A DNA stretch of 64,000 bases from Streptomyces sp. Act143 (GCF_003143935.1 NZ_QFRX01000001.1:3865491-3929490); one strand, 5' to 3'. Shown: positions 40,672 to 50,292, counted from the stretch's first letter. Numbers and translations: made by a program. The notes: generated from the letters alone by a model not told the origin.

Positions 40672-41109
40672 TCAGGTGGCGTCCGCGTCGAAGATCGGCC
40701 GGTCGTCCTTGCCGTCGTCGTCCTTCTTGGTCATGTCGATCCGGCCACTCGAAGAGGAGGACGAGCTCGACGACGAGGAGTCGGAGTCGCGGCCGTGGAC
40801 CGCGTCCGTGACCTCGGCCATCTCCTTCTTCAGGTCGAAGCCGTTGCGGATCTCCTTGAGCCCCAGCTCGTCGTTGTCCAGCTGCTTGCGGATGAACGTC
40901 TTGGGGTTGAGGTCCTCGAACTCGAAGTCCTTGAACTCGGGGCCGAGCTCCTGCCGGATGTCCTGCTTGGCGCTCTCCGAGAACTCACGGATCTTGCGAA
41001 TGGTCCGCGTGACGTCCTGGATGAGCTTCGGGAGCTTGTCCGGACCGAAGACGAGCACGGCAAGGACAACGAGCGTGACCAGCTCGAGCGGTCCTATGTC
41101 ATTGAACAC
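40672..41109 (-). CDS. tatB: Sec-independent protein translocase subunit TatB
   Basis: This 145-residue protein has one N-terminal transmembrane helix (LVTLVVLAVLVFGPDKLPKL) with the FGPxxLP hinge that marks TatA/TatB, then an amphipathic helix and a charged C-terminus containing an 11-Ser run. The length and long charged tail fit TatB rather than TatA. It helps recognise twin-arginine signal peptides. Next to htrA and sigE, it repeats the order known in mycobacteria. Confidence 0.92.
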   Translation of the reverse strand: MFNDIGPLELVTLVVLAVLVFGPDKLPKLIQDVTRTIRKIREFSESAKQDIRQELGPEFKDFEFEDLNPKTFIRKQLDNDELGLKEIRNGFDLKKEMAEVTDAVHGRDSDSSSSSSSSSSSGRIDMTKKDDDGKDDRPIFDADAT

Positions 41110-41291
41110 CTGAAGCTCCTTGCGATGTCCGGGCCGGGTCCACGGTACCCGGCGATCCGGTACGACCGGTACTGTCCCGAGGCTTCCGACTGCGTGCGCA
41201 TGAGCGGTTTTGAGGGTTGTTTGCCAAGTGGGAGGGGGTTTCCGGGCGCGGCTATGAGGTTTCTGTCAATCACTGCGCACCGCCGGTCCGC

Positions 41292-43277
41292 TCAGTCGCC
41301 GTCCGAGGACCCGAGCACCAGGGAGATCGTCATCTCCTTGCCGCCGCGTTCCACGGTCAGCTCCAGCCGGTCGCCCGGGCGGTGGGCGCGGGTCTTGACG
41401 ATCAGCTCCTCGCCGGAGTGGATGCGCTGGCCGTCGACCTCGGTGATGACGTCGCCCGCCTTGATGCCGGCCTTGTCGCCGGGGCCGCCCGCGTTGACGG
41501 CGGCGCCGCCGTCGTTGCCCTTGCTGCCGACGCGGGCGCCGTCGCCGGAGTAGTCCATGTCGAGCGTGACGCCGATCACCGGGTGGGTCGCCTTGCCGGT
41601 GTTGATCAGTTCCTCGGCGACGCGCTTGGCCTGGTTGACGGGGATGGCGAAACCGAGGCCGATGGAACCGGCCTGGCCGCCGCTCTCGTCGGAGCCGCTG
41701 TCGGCGGAGCGGATGGCGGAGTTGATGCCGATGACCCGGCCCTTGGAGTCGAGCAGCGGCCCGCCGGAGTTGCCGGGGTTGATCGGCGCGTCGGTCTGCA
41801 GGGCGTCGACGTACGACACGTCACTGCCGTCGCCGCTCTCGCCGCCGGCCGTGATGGGCCGTTCCTTGGCGCTGATGATGCCGGAGGTGACGGTGCCCTC
41901 CAGGTCGTAGGGGGCGCCGATCGCGACCACCGGGTCACCGACCTGGACGCTGTCGGAGTTGCCGAGGGGCATGGGGTCGAGCCCGCTGACGCCGCTGACC
42001 TTCACCACCGCGAGGTCGTAGCCGCTGTCCCGGCCGACGACGGTGGCCTTGGCGGTGTCCCCGCTGTGGAAGGTCACCGATATCTCGCCGTCGGCCCCGG
42101 CGGGCTCGACGACGTGGTTGTTGGTGAGGATGTGGCCCCGGTCGTCGAGCACGAAGCCGGTCCCGGTGCCGGACTCCTCGGTGCCGGTCACATGCAGCGT
42201 GACCACACTGGGCAGGGCACGCGCCGCGATCCCGGCCACGCTGTCCGGCGCCCGCCCCGCGGGCTCCTCCGCCGCCTGCGGCAGCTCTACGTCCCCCACG
42301 CCGCCGTTGCGCTCCAGATACGCCCCTACGACCCCGCCGACGCCCCCTGACACGAGCGCGAGCAGCACGACGGCCCCGACGAGCGCCTTCCTCGCCCGCT
42401 TCCGGCGCTGGTCCTTGGAGGGGACGGCGGCGCCGTTCTGCTGGAAGGGGGTCTGGAGATGTGCCTGGAGGGAGGTCTGAGGGGGCGTGGCCGGGACAGG
42501 GGCCCAGGGGTCGTAGTTCTGCCAGGGGTTGGCGGGGGGCGGGGTGGCGCCCGGGGGTGTGGGGGCCGGGGCGGGTGCGGCGGTGGGGGCGGGTGTCGCG
42601 GTGAGGGGCGGCGCTTCGTGGAGCTGGGCGGGCGCGGGGGCTGCGGGCAGCGGGGCGGGCGTGGAGGTGCCGTGGGGCGGGGGCGGTGCGAGGGTTCCGT
42701 GCGGCTGGGCCGGGGTGGGCGCGGCGAGGGCCGGGGCCGGGGCCGCGCCGGGTGGCGGGGCGGGCGTGGAGGCGCCGTGGGGCTGGGCCGTGGCGGGGGT
42801 TCCGTGGGCCGGGGTCGTCGCCGGGTGCTGGACCGGCGGGGCAGGGGCCCAGGGGCCGGGTTCGCCGTACGGCGGGGTGCCGTACGGGTCGGGGTCATGG
42901 AGGGGCTTGGGACGGTCCGCAGGGGCAGTGTGGGCCGGCGTCCCGGTCGCGTCCGGGGCGGGTGCCTCGGTGGCGGACGTCCCGGTCGCGTCCCGGGCGG
43001 GTGGCTCCGGCGTGGACGCGGCGGGAGCCTCGGGTGTGGACGCGGTGGGTGGCTGGGTGGGGTGGTCCGGCTCGCGGGCGTCCTCGGGAGCGGTCGGCGC
43101 GTCCTGTGGTGACCGCAGCTCGAAATCGCCCCCGGGGAGGGCCGGTTCGGCGTCGGCCACGGGCGGGGCGTCCTGAGGCCGCCTCAACTCGTAGTCACCG
43201 TCGGGCAGGCCCGCGTCCGCGTCACCCGCGCCCGCACGGCTCCACCACTTCGCCTTCGTGGGCTTCCCCTCGTTCAT
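41292..43277 (-). CDS. HtrA/DegP-type serine protease with PDZ domain
   Basis: This 661-residue membrane-anchored protease has about 320 residues of Pro/Ala-rich cytoplasmic sequence with repeated HGTP/PAP units, one transmembrane helix (LVGAVVLLALVSGGVGGVVG), then an S1C protease domain with His388 (LTNNHV), Asp421 (SGYDLAVV) and Ser504 (NPGNSGGPLL). A PDZ domain forms the C-terminus (VGSKGNDGGAAV onward). It degrades misfolded exported proteins. It follows the sigma and anti-sigma genes, so it is probably under envelope-stress control. Confidence 0.92.
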   Translation of the reverse strand: MNEGKPTKAKWWSRAGAGDADAGLPDGDYELRRPQDAPPVADAEPALPGGDFELRSPQDAPTAPEDAREPDHPTQPPTASTPEAPAASTPEPPARDATGTSATEAPAPDATGTPAHTAPADRPKPLHDPDPYGTPPYGEPGPWAPAPPVQHPATTPAHGTPATAQPHGASTPAPPPGAAPAPALAAPTPAQPHGTLAPPPPHGTSTPAPLPAAPAPAQLHEAPPLTATPAPTAAPAPAPTPPGATPPPANPWQNYDPWAPVPATPPQTSLQAHLQTPFQQNGAAVPSKDQRRKRARKALVGAVVLLALVSGGVGGVVGAYLERNGGVGDVELPQAAEEPAGRAPDSVAGIAARALPSVVTLHVTGTEESGTGTGFVLDDRGHILTNNHVVEPAGADGEISVTFHSGDTAKATVVGRDSGYDLAVVKVSGVSGLDPMPLGNSDSVQVGDPVVAIGAPYDLEGTVTSGIISAKERPITAGGESGDGSDVSYVDALQTDAPINPGNSGGPLLDSKGRVIGINSAIRSADSGSDESGGQAGSIGLGFAIPVNQAKRVAEELINTGKATHPVIGVTLDMDYSGDGARVGSKGNDGGAAVNAGGPGDKAGIKAGDVITEVDGQRIHSGEELIVKTRAHRPGDRLELTVERGGKEMTISLVLGSSDGD

Positions 43278-43435
43278 GCTCTCCCCACAGCCAGGGCCTG
43301 TCCGGCACGGCAGACCCCACTCACCTACACCTCTCGGGCGCGTCACCTCGACGGCACGGCCCGAGCTGCCGGACAGGACACGGCACGGCTCTCCCTGGAT
43401 TCAACCAGGTTCACCGGCCGGCGCGCAGACGCCGG

Positions 43436-44404
43436 TCAGCCGGTGGGGCCGGAGGAGGTGGAAGGAGAAGAGGTCGCGTCGGGGACGGGTGCGGCGAGAA
43501 GGGCGGGCGGGGTGAGGTCCGGTGCCGTGGACCACGAGGTCAGCGTCAGCTGGGGAGTAGTGCTGAGCGGACGTATCAGAGGGGACATGGCAGCCGCGCC
43601 GGCCACGACGGGCGTGGTCAGCGAGTGCGCAACCGGCTGGGCCGGCACTCCGGGCACCAGCGGGGCGGACGCCTCGGTCGGCGCGACCGGGGTGTCGCCG
43701 ACGCGGGACTGGCCGGCGGCGAGCAGCGGGCCCACGGCACGGCGGCGCTGGCTGTCGGGCGTGGTCGCGGCCCCGGCGCCCTGCGACGAGCGGGCCGGGG
43801 TCACATTGCTGCCCCCCGAGCCGCCGCGCGCGTCGGTGTCGGTCGGTGCGCCGGTCGTGACACCGCCCAGCGCGATCGCGGCCAGCGACACCGCACCGGC
43901 GGCGACGAACGCGAACCGCATGCCGCGGGACGCCGTCCGCTCGGTCTCGTGCCGGCTGACGTCGTGGATGCGGAAGCCGCCGCGGCCCGCGGTGGCCGGG
44001 AGGCCGGAGCCGTGCGGGCGGGCGGGGACGTAGTCGAACTCGAAACGCTCACCGCGTTTCACTCCGAAGACCCCGGCGGCACCGGGTCGTCCGTCGAAGC
44101 CGTCGGTGAAGCCTCCCCCGAACGGCGAGCCACCGCCGTCGTCCGTGCCACCTCCCCCGGGCAGCCCCTGGAGGCGCGCCAGAAAGCTCTCGGACGGAGG
44201 CGGCGGGGCCGCTTCCGCGAAGACGTTCTTCAGTCGGCGCTGGGCGTCGGCCTCGGCCTTGCACCTGGCGCAGGTGGCAAGGTGAGCGAGGACGCGCTCC
44301 CGCGCCTCATGACCGAGCTCGCCGTCGACCAGCGCGGCGAGTCGGTCTCCCAGATGCTGCTCCGCGAGACGCCCTTCGGCGGGATTGGGCCGTGATCCAC
44401 TCAC
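43436..44404 (-). CDS. ZAS-type anti-sigma factor (RseA-like)
   Basis: This 322-residue protein starts at GTG 44404, which overlaps the sigma factor stop by 4 nt. The N-terminal cytoplasmic domain contains the zinc anti-sigma motif HLATCARC (H-x3-C-x2-C). A single hydrophobic helix ([20 protein letters not shown]) follows near residue 190, and the C-terminal part is Ser/Thr/Pro-rich and probably external. It should bind and inhibit the sigma factor encoded just upstream; release may respond to redox or proteolysis, as for mycobacterial RseA. Confidence 0.9.
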   Translation of the reverse strand: MSGSRPNPAEGRLAEQHLGDRLAALVDGELGHEARERVLAHLATCARCKAEADAQRRLKNVFAEAAPPPPSESFLARLQGLPGGGGTDDGGGSPFGGGFTDGFDGRPGAAGVFGVKRGERFEFDYVPARPHGSGLPATAGRGGFRIHDVSRHETERTASRGMRFAFVAAGAVSLAAIALGGVTTGAPTDTDARGGSGGSNVTPARSSQGAGAATTPDSQRRRAVGPLLAAGQSRVGDTPVAPTEASAPLVPGVPAQPVAHSLTTPVVAGAAAMSPLIRPLSTTPQLTLTSWSTAPDLTPPALLAAPVPDATSSPSTSSGPTG

Positions 44405-45171
44405 GCGGTCGCGCCCCCTCCCCCCAGTGCCGCGACGCGGGGCACGAAGGAGCGGCGCTCCTTGCGGGCCTCCGGCGAGCGGTGCGCGAGGGCCTTGCGC
44501 AGCTGGGAGCGGCCACGGTGGATACGGGAGCGGACGGTGCCGAGCTTGACCCCGAGGGTCGCGGCGATCTCCTCGTACGACAGCCCTTCGATGTCGCACA
44601 GCACGACCGCGGCGCGGAACTCGGGCGCCAGGGTGTCGAGGGCCTGCTGGACGTCCGCGTCGAAGTGGGCGTCGTTGAAGACCTGCTGGGGCGAGGGCTC
44701 ACGGCTGGGCAGGCGCTCGGCCGCGTCCTCGCCGAGGGCGTCGAAACGGATGCGCTGCTTGCGGCGCACCATGTCCAGGAAGAGGTTGGTGGTGATGCGG
44801 TGCAGCCAGCCCTCGAAGGTGCCGGGCGTGTAGGTCGACAAGGAGCGGAAGACGCGGACGAAGACCTCCTGGGTGAGGTCCTCCGCGTCGTGCTGGTTGC
44901 CCGTCAGGCGGTAGGCGAGCCGGTACACCCGGCCGCTGTGCATGCTGACGATCTCCTCCCACGTCGGAGGAGTCCACGCCTGCCCGTCCGCGTCGGTGGA
45001 GAAGGTCGCGGTCTGGCTGTACTCGTCGTGGCTGGGGTCAGCAGCGGTGTCGTTCACGGATTTCGGCCTGCCCGCCGATCCGAGGAAGCGCCGCAGCACT
45101 CCTCCGCGATCCACAGGCGCAGCCGCACCTCCCCTGTCGGCTCTGGTGGTGTCCAGTGGAGCCCCTACCAT
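44401..45171 (-). CDS. sigE: ECF RNA polymerase sigma factor, SigE (mycobacterial type)
   Basis: This 256-residue ECF sigma factor has region 2 ([31 protein letters not shown] in parts: [18 protein letters not shown]) and region 4 with the helix-turn-helix [24 protein letters not shown]. About 60 residues of low-similarity sequence precede region 2. The ATG at 45171 follows GAGGTGG closely; an upstream TTG would add 31 residues. The order sigE-rseA-htrA-tatB matches M. tuberculosis Rv1221-Rv1224, so envelope-stress control is expected. It is not the S. coelicolor gene named sigE. Confidence 0.9.
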   Translation of the reverse strand: MVGAPLDTTRADRGGAAAPVDRGGVLRRFLGSAGRPKSVNDTAADPSHDEYSQTATFSTDADGQAWTPPTWEEIVSMHSGRVYRLAYRLTGNQHDAEDLTQEVFVRVFRSLSTYTPGTFEGWLHRITTNLFLDMVRRKQRIRFDALGEDAAERLPSREPSPQQVFNDAHFDADVQQALDTLAPEFRAAVVLCDIEGLSYEEIAATLGVKLGTVRSRIHRGRSQLRKALAHRSPEARKERRSFVPRVAALGGGGATA

Positions 45172-45376
45172 AGCCACCTCGCCCGTTAGCTCCGGATAAG
45201 CGGTTTTACGAGAATTTGATCTGTGGAGCTCTCGCTCCGATCCCTGCTCGTCGTCGTGATCCAACTGTGTCCCCCCGCGTGCGTCTCCACCCCTCTAAAC
45301 GCCCGGTCCCATCAGCAGGTTCCCGCCCCCAACGGATACAGTCACGCCGAGGCAACCACGGGGACAGGAGAGGGTC

Positions 45377-46009
45377 ATTACCGGCAACCGGCAGACGAGC
45401 TGGGCGTTCGCCGACGCCTATGTCGCCGAGGACGAAGCGCTGCACTGGGCCCGGGACCGGGCCCGTGAGGCAGGGCTGCGCTCGGTGTCGCCCGGCGCGG
45501 GTGCCGCCCTGCGGTTGCTGGCGGCCTCGGTGGACGCCAAGGCGGTCGCCGAGATCGGTACCGGTACCGGAGTCTCCGGCATTCATCTGCTGCACGGCAT
45601 GCGCCCCGACGGCGTCCTCACGACCGTCGACCCCGAGCCGGAGCACCAGCAGTTCGCCCGTCAGGCCTTCCGCGCCTCCGGCTTCGCCAGCAACCGGGCC
45701 CGCTTCATCCCCGGCCGCGCGCTCGACGTCCTGCCCCGTCTCGCGGACGCCGGCTACGACCTCGTCTTCTGCGACGGCGATCGCCAGGAGGTCATGGACT
45801 ACCTCGCTGAATCGTTGCGCCTGCTGCGGCCGGGCGGCCTCGTGGTCTTCGAGGGTGTCTTCGCGCACGGCCGGACGGTGGACTCGGGTCCGCAGCCGAC
45901 CGAGGTGCTGCGGCTGCGCGAGCTGCTGCGCGCGGTGCGGGAGAGCCCGGATCTGGTGCCGTCGTTGCTGCCGGTGGGTGACGGGCTGCTCTGCGCGGTC
46001 AAGCGGTAG
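45377..46009 (+). CDS. O-methyltransferase (family 3), probable ATT start
   Basis: This SAM-dependent methyltransferase of about 210 residues has the motif IGTGTGVSGIHLLHGM (SAM site), the acidic VDPEPEHQ and the block DLVFCDGDR. The first standard start in frame (GTG 45485) would cut off the conserved N-terminal helix WAFADAYVAEDEALHWAR, whose codons are clearly coding. The only well-placed start is ATT at 45377, 6 nt after GGAG. It is divergent from sigE, as is the M. tuberculosis homologue near Rv1220c. Substrate unknown. Confidence 0.87.
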   Translation: MTGNRQTSWAFADAYVAEDEALHWARDRAREAGLRSVSPGAGAALRLLAASVDAKAVAEIGTGTGVSGIHLLHGMRPDGVLTTVDPEPEHQQFARQAFRASGFASNRARFIPGRALDVLPRLADAGYDLVFCDGDRQEVMDYLAESLRLLRPGGLVVFEGVFAHGRTVDSGPQPTEVLRLRELLRAVRESPDLVPSLLPVGDGLLCAVKR

Positions 46010-46030
46010 CGCGCGGCGTAAGACGGCAAA

Positions 46031-46068
46031 CGGCAACCCCGGCACCGCATGCGATGCCGGGGTTGCCG
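46031..46068. terminator. Bidirectional terminator between O-methyltransferase and DUF3117 genes
   Basis: CGGCAACCCCGGCA and its complement (46055-46068) form a 14-bp stem around a 10-nt loop. Confidence 0.88.
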
Positions 46069-46090
46069 AAAGGGTATGGTCGCTTCCGCG

Positions 46091-46258
46091 TCAGCCGACG
46101 ACCTTCTTGAGGGCGTCGCCGAGCGCGTCGGCCTCGTCAGGGGTCAGCTCGACGACGAGCCGACCGCCGCCTTCGAGCGGAACGCGCATGACGATGCCCC
46201 GCCCCTCCTTGGTCACCTCGAGCGGGCCATCGCCCGTCCGCGGCTTCATGGCCGCCAT
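46091..46258 (-). CDS. DUF3117 family protein
   Basis: This 55-residue protein (MAAMKPRTGDGPLEVTKE at the start, LGDALKKVVG at the end) matches the very conserved actinobacterial DUF3117 family. It is one of the smallest universally kept proteins in the phylum and has no known function. The ATG at 46258 gives the standard family length. An equivalent gene (Rv1211) lies in the same neighbourhood in M. tuberculosis. Confidence 0.9.
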   Translation of the reverse strand: MAAMKPRTGDGPLEVTKEGRGIVMRVPLEGGGRLVVELTPDEADALGDALKKVVG

Positions 46259-46629
46259 GCTCGTTCCCCTTCCTGAAACCAGCTCATCGTCAAAGCCGAC
46301 GGCCCTGGGAGGGCACGCGTGTCGTGCGTGGGCACGCGACACCGGCATCGAACATATTGCTTCCAAGCCATTATCCCGCATCTCAGGACCCGATGACCAA
46401 CATCAGTCGGCATCGCTTGGGCAACGCGCGCGAGCAAAACCACTCAATTCGGCGATGTGACTGCGATACTGCGCGGCCGCGCACACGTTCGGCGACGAAA
46501 ATCGGCCGCGGATTCTTTGACGCAGGTCACACGTCCGTTCCGGTCCCCCGGCGGCGATCTCCGCCATGCTGTCCTTCTGAACCCGCAAGTAACCCGCAGA
46601 CGCGGAACAGGACGCAGGAGGCGACACAC
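46259..46629. promoter_or_regulatory. 371-bp divergent intergenic region
   Basis: The region lies between DUF3117 (minus) and enoyl-CoA hydratase (plus). For the minus gene, TTGGTC (46395-46400, minus-strand reading) and GATAAT (46370-46375) lie 19 nt apart, a weak promoter candidate. The plus gene has GCAGGAGG 8 nt before its start. No convincing gene or repeat was seen. Confidence 0.4.
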
Positions 46630-47421
46630 ATGGCCGACACCGTGCTCTACGAGGTGAGCGACGGACTCGCGACCATCACCATCAACCGGCCCGAGGCGAT
46701 GAACGCGCTGAACATCGCGACGAAGGTGGCGCTGCGGGACGCGGTCCGGGCCGCGGCCGGTGACGACGCCGTACGGGCCGTGCTGCTGACCTCCGCCGGG
46801 GAGCGGGCGTTCTGCGTGGGACAGGACCTCAAGGAGCACATCGGGCTGCTCGCCGAGGGCTCCACCTCTGTCATGAGCACGGTGAAGGAGCACTACAACC
46901 CGATCGTGCGGGCGCTGACGGAGATGCCCAAGCCCGTGGTGGCCGGGGTGAACGGCGTCGCGGCCGGGGCCGGGTTCGGACTGGCGCTCGCGGCGGACTA
47001 CCGGGTGGTCGCGGACAGCGCGGGGTTCAACACCTCGTTCGCGGGGGTCGCGCTGACGGCGGACTCCGGGATCTCCTGGACCCTGCCGCGCGTGGTGGGG
47101 CCGGGGCGCGCCACCGACCTGCTGCTCTTCCCGCGGACGATCAAGGCGCAGGAGGCGTACGAGCTGGGGATCGCGAACCGTCTGGTGCCCGCCGGTGAGC
47201 TGCACGCGGAGGCCGAGAACGTCGCGCGGGCCCTTGCCGAGGGACCGACCGTGGCGTACGCGGCGATCAAGGAGTCCGTCGCCTACGGGTTCTCGCACTC
47301 GCTGGCGGAGACGCTGGAGAAGGAGGACGAGCTCCAGACGCGGGCGGGGGCGTCCGAGGACCACACGATCGCCGTGCGGGCGTTCGTGAACAAGGAGCAG
47401 CCCAAGTACCTCGGCCGCTGA
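46630..47421 (+). CDS. Enoyl-CoA hydratase/isomerase family protein
   Basis: This 263-residue crotonase-fold enzyme has the oxyanion-hole blocks GERAFCVGQDLKEH and GVAAGAGFGLALAADYR and a C-terminal tail rich in Lys/Tyr. The region that would hold the two catalytic glutamates of true hydratases reads TADSGISWTLPRVVG, with Asp at the second site as in PaaG-type isomerases, so isomerase action on a cyclic or unsaturated acyl-CoA is more likely than simple hydration. The ATG 46630 follows GGAGG by about 8 nt. Confidence 0.87.
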   Translation: MADTVLYEVSDGLATITINRPEAMNALNIATKVALRDAVRAAAGDDAVRAVLLTSAGERAFCVGQDLKEHIGLLAEGSTSVMSTVKEHYNPIVRALTEMPKPVVAGVNGVAAGAGFGLALAADYRVVADSAGFNTSFAGVALTADSGISWTLPRVVGPGRATDLLLFPRTIKAQEAYELGIANRLVPAGELHAEAENVARALAEGPTVAYAAIKESVAYGFSHSLAETLEKEDELQTRAGASEDHTIAVRAFVNKEQPKYLGR

Positions 47422-47427
47422 GGGGGC

Positions 47428-48009
47428 TCAGCTCCGCCTGGCCGAGCAGTCGGCCAGGTGATCGTTCACCAGACCGCACGCCTGCATCAGCGCGTAGGCC
47501 GTCGTCGGTCCCACGAAGCGCAGGCCCTTCTTCTTCAGGGCCTTCGACAGGGCCGTCGACTCCGGGGTGATCGCCGGGACGTCCCCCAGCGTCCGCGGGG
47601 CCGGGCCCGGCGTCTCCGGGGCGTGCGACCAGATCAGGGCGTCCAGGTCTCCTGGGGCCCAGTCGGCCAGCACGCGCGCGTTGGCGAGCGTCGCGTCGAT
47701 CTTCGCGCGGTTGCGGATGATGCCCTCGTCGGCGAGGAGGCGCTCGCGGTCGGCGTCGGTGAACAGGGCCACCTTGGCGATCTCGAAGCCCGCGAAGGCC
47801 GCGCGGAAGCCCTCCCGGCGGCGCAGGATCGTGATCCAGGACAGGCCGGACTGGAAGGCCTCCAGGCTGAGGCGCTCGTACAGGGCGTCGTCGCCGCGGA
47901 CCGGGCGGCCCCACTCCTCGTCGTGGTAGGCGATGTAGTCCTCGGTGGACAGGCCCCAGGGGCAGCGCGGCCGGCCGTCCGGGCCGGCGAGAGCGGCTCC
48001 GTCGCTCAC
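47428..48009 (-). CDS. tag: DNA-3-methyladenine glycosylase I
   Basis: This 193-residue glycosylase has the Tag family blocks RCPWGLSTEDYIAYHDEEWG at the N-terminus, LEAFQSGLSWITILRRREGF (helix-hairpin-helix side) and FVGPTTAYALMQACGLVNDH at the C-terminus, with Cys and His positions fitting the structural zinc. It removes 3-methyladenine from alkylated DNA. It starts at GTG 48009, which overlaps the upstream stop by 4 nt. The homologue in M. tuberculosis (Rv1210) has the same neighbours. Confidence 0.93.
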   Translation of the reverse strand: MSDGAALAGPDGRPRCPWGLSTEDYIAYHDEEWGRPVRGDDALYERLSLEAFQSGLSWITILRRREGFRAAFAGFEIAKVALFTDADRERLLADEGIIRNRAKIDATLANARVLADWAPGDLDALIWSHAPETPGPAPRTLGDVPAITPESTALSKALKKKGLRFVGPTTAYALMQACGLVNDHLADCSARRS

Positions 48010-48380
48010 TGGTCCTCCTGGGCGGGCTTCTCCATGGAGACATGGGAGCCGTGGGAGGCGGGCGTGCCGTGGGCGGCGGCCTGGGCGCCGGCCAGGGCCG
48101 ACTCCAGGTCCGCGATGCGCGCGTCGCGCTCGGCGAGCTCGGCGCCGAGGCGGCCGAGGGCGTCGTCCACGTCGGACATGCGGTAGCCGCGGGCGGCGAG
48201 CGGGAAGCGGAGGGCCTCGACATCGGCGCGGTTGACCGGGCGGTCGTAGGGCAAGGGGTCCTGGAGGCGCTCCGGGGCGGCCTCCGGGAGCGGACCCGTC
48301 TCGCCGCCTCCCACCACGGCGAGCGTCACCGCGGCGACCACGACGGCGAGCGCGACGACGAGGAACAAGAACATAACCAT
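48006..48380 (-). CDS. DivIVA-like small membrane protein
   Basis: This protein of about 124 residues has one N-terminal transmembrane helix (FLFLVVALAVVVAAVTLAVV), then a DivIVA-like coiled region (VNRADVEALRFPLAARGYRM, DVDDALGRLGAEL). DivIVA-type proteins mark curved or polar membrane. A start at 48380 puts the helix first; a longer start at 48470 would add 30 residues containing a DSDTFDSDT repeat. It is translationally coupled to tag. Confidence 0.8.
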   Translation of the reverse strand: MVMFLFLVVALAVVVAAVTLAVVGGGETGPLPEAAPERLQDPLPYDRPVNRADVEALRFPLAARGYRMSDVDDALGRLGAELAERDARIADLESALAGAQAAAHGTPASHGSHVSMEKPAQEDQ

Positions 48381-48546
48381 CGCTGTGGGCCCCCACGCTG
48401 GGTGAAAGTGTCCGACTCGAACGGGTCGGAGTGTGTCGGAGTCGAATGTGTCAGAGTCCGATCGTGCCATGCGAGTCTGACAGTTAGGGTCGCAGACGGC
48501 CGCAGGCCGGCGACTTGCCAGGACGTACTAGGAGAGGTCACAGGGG

Positions 48547-49407
48547 ATGCTCAGGCTGGGCAGGCGGGAATTCGAGCCGCACGAGCCGGTGATCATGGCG
48601 ATCGTGAACCGGACCCCGGACTCCTTCTACGACCAGGGCGCGACCTTCCGCGATGAGCCCGCCCTCGCGCGCGTGGAGCAGGCGGTGGCCGAGGGTGCCG
48701 CGATCATCGACATCGGCGGGGTCAAGGCCGGGCCGGGCGAGGAGGTGTCCGCCGAGGAGGAGGTACGGCGGACGGTCGGGTTCGTGGCGGAGGTGCGGCG
48801 GCGGTTCCCCGACGTCGTCATCAGCGTGGACACCTGGCGGGCGTCGGTCGGTGCGGCCGTGTGCGAGGCGGGGGCGGATCTGCTGAACGACGCGTGGGGC
48901 GGGGTCGATCCCGGGCTCGCGGAGGTGGCGGCGCGGTACGGAGTGGGGCTGGTGTGCACGCACGCGGGGGGCGCCGAGCCCCGGACGCGGCCGCATCGGG
49001 TGGCGTACGACGACGTCATGGCCGACATTCTGCGGGTGACCGTGGGGCTGGCCGAGCGGGCCGTGGCGCTGGGGGTGCCTCGGGAGTCGGTGCTGATCGA
49101 TCCCGGGCACGACTTCGGGAAGAACACGCGGCACAGTCTTGAGGCGACGCGGCGGCTCGGGGAGATGGTCGAGACGGGGTGGCCGGTGCTGGTGTCCCTG
49201 TCGAACAAGGACTTCGTGGGCGAGACGCTGGACAAGCCCGTGAAGGAGCGGGTGCTCGGGACGTTGGCGACCACGGCCGTCTCGGCCTGGCTGGGGGCGC
49301 AGGTGTACCGGGTGCACGAGGTGGCGGAGACGCGGCAGGTGCTGGACATGGTGGCGTCGATCGCGGGGTACCGGCCCCCGGCGGTGGCCCGGCGGGGGCT
49401 GGCGTAA
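48547..49407 (+). CDS. Dihydropteroate synthase-like protein (FolP2 type)
   Basis: This 286-residue TIM-barrel protein belongs to the pterin-binding family: VIMAIVNRTPDSFYDQG replaces the usual NVTPDSFSDGG motif, DIGGVKAGPGEEV the DIGG(E)ST motif, and NDAWGG and DPGHDFGKN follow. The substitutions match the FolP2 (Rv1207) group, which in mycobacteria does not appear to make dihydropteroate. The true substrate is unknown. The gene GpgS found beside folP2 in M. tuberculosis is not present here. Confidence 0.87.
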   Translation: MLRLGRREFEPHEPVIMAIVNRTPDSFYDQGATFRDEPALARVEQAVAEGAAIIDIGGVKAGPGEEVSAEEEVRRTVGFVAEVRRRFPDVVISVDTWRASVGAAVCEAGADLLNDAWGGVDPGLAEVAARYGVGLVCTHAGGAEPRTRPHRVAYDDVMADILRVTVGLAERAVALGVPRESVLIDPGHDFGKNTRHSLEATRRLGEMVETGWPVLVSLSNKDFVGETLDKPVKERVLGTLATTAVSAWLGAQVYRVHEVAETRQVLDMVASIAGYRPPAVARRGLA

Positions 49408-49435
49408 GGCGCCGCCGCCCCCACCGGGTGGCGGG

Positions 49436-50194
49436 CTAGCGGCCCGCCTCCTTCGACACCAACGCCACCGCCTCGTTCACGTCGTCCGTGACGTGGAACA
49501 GCAGGAGGTCCTTCTCGGATGCCTTGCCCTGGGCGATCAGGGTGTTCTTGAGCCAGTCCACCAGGCCGCCCCAGTAGGCGCTGCCGAACAGGACGATCGG
49601 GAAGCGGGTGACCTTCTGGGTCTGGACGAGGGTGAGAGCCTCGAAGAGTTCGTCCAGGGTGCCGAGGCCGCCGGGCAGGACGACGAAGCCCTGCGCGTAC
49701 TTCACGAACATCATCTTGCGGACGAAGAAGTAGCGGAAGTTCAGGCCGATGTCGACGTACGGGTTGAGGCCCTGCTCGAAGGGGAGCTCGATGCCGAGGC
49801 CCACCGAGATGCCGTTCGCCTCGCAGGCGCCCTTGTTGGCCGCCTCCATCGCGCCCGGACCGCCACCTGTGATCACCGCGAAGCCGGCCTCGACCAGGCC
49901 TCGACCGAGCTGCACGCCCGCCTCGTACTCCGGGGACTCGGCCGGTGTCCGCGCCGAGCCGAACACACTGATCGCGGGCGGGAGTTCGGCGAGCGTGCCG
50001 AAGCCCTCGATGAACTCCGACTGGATGCGCAGGACGCGCCAGGGGTCGGTGTGGACCCAGTCCGAGGGCCCGCCCGCGTCCAGGAGCCGCTGGTCGGTGG
50101 TGCTCGCCGTCACCTGCCCGCGCCTGCGGAGCACCGGTCCCAGGCGCTGCTCCGACGGCGGCTGGTCCTTCCCCTCGGGGTTGCCGGTAGCCAT
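49436..50194 (-). CDS. LOG family protein (TIGR00730, nucleotide 5'-monophosphate phosphoribohydrolase type)
   Basis: This 252-residue LOG-type protein has the signature PGGLGTLDELFEALTLVQ (PGGxGTxxE) and GGGPGAMEAANKGA. Such enzymes cleave the base from nucleoside monophosphates and include cytokinin-activating and some lysine-decarboxylase-misannotated proteins. A charged N-terminal extension of about 60 residues precedes the fold. It converges on the folP2-like gene; M. tuberculosis Rv1205 is in a similar location. Confidence 0.9.
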   Translation of the reverse strand: MATGNPEGKDQPPSEQRLGPVLRRRGQVTASTTDQRLLDAGGPSDWVHTDPWRVLRIQSEFIEGFGTLAELPPAISVFGSARTPAESPEYEAGVQLGRGLVEAGFAVITGGGPGAMEAANKGACEANGISVGLGIELPFEQGLNPYVDIGLNFRYFFVRKMMFVKYAQGFVVLPGGLGTLDELFEALTLVQTQKVTRFPIVLFGSAYWGGLVDWLKNTLIAQGKASEKDLLLFHVTDDVNEAVALVSKEAGR

Positions 50195-50292
50195 GTGCGC
50201 TCCCTCCAGTAGCGGGTAGTTCCGCTTCAGCGTAGATCCACGCCGGTTACGGAGGGGGGACGTGTGCGTGTCCGCCGTGCAGCCTTACCGCC

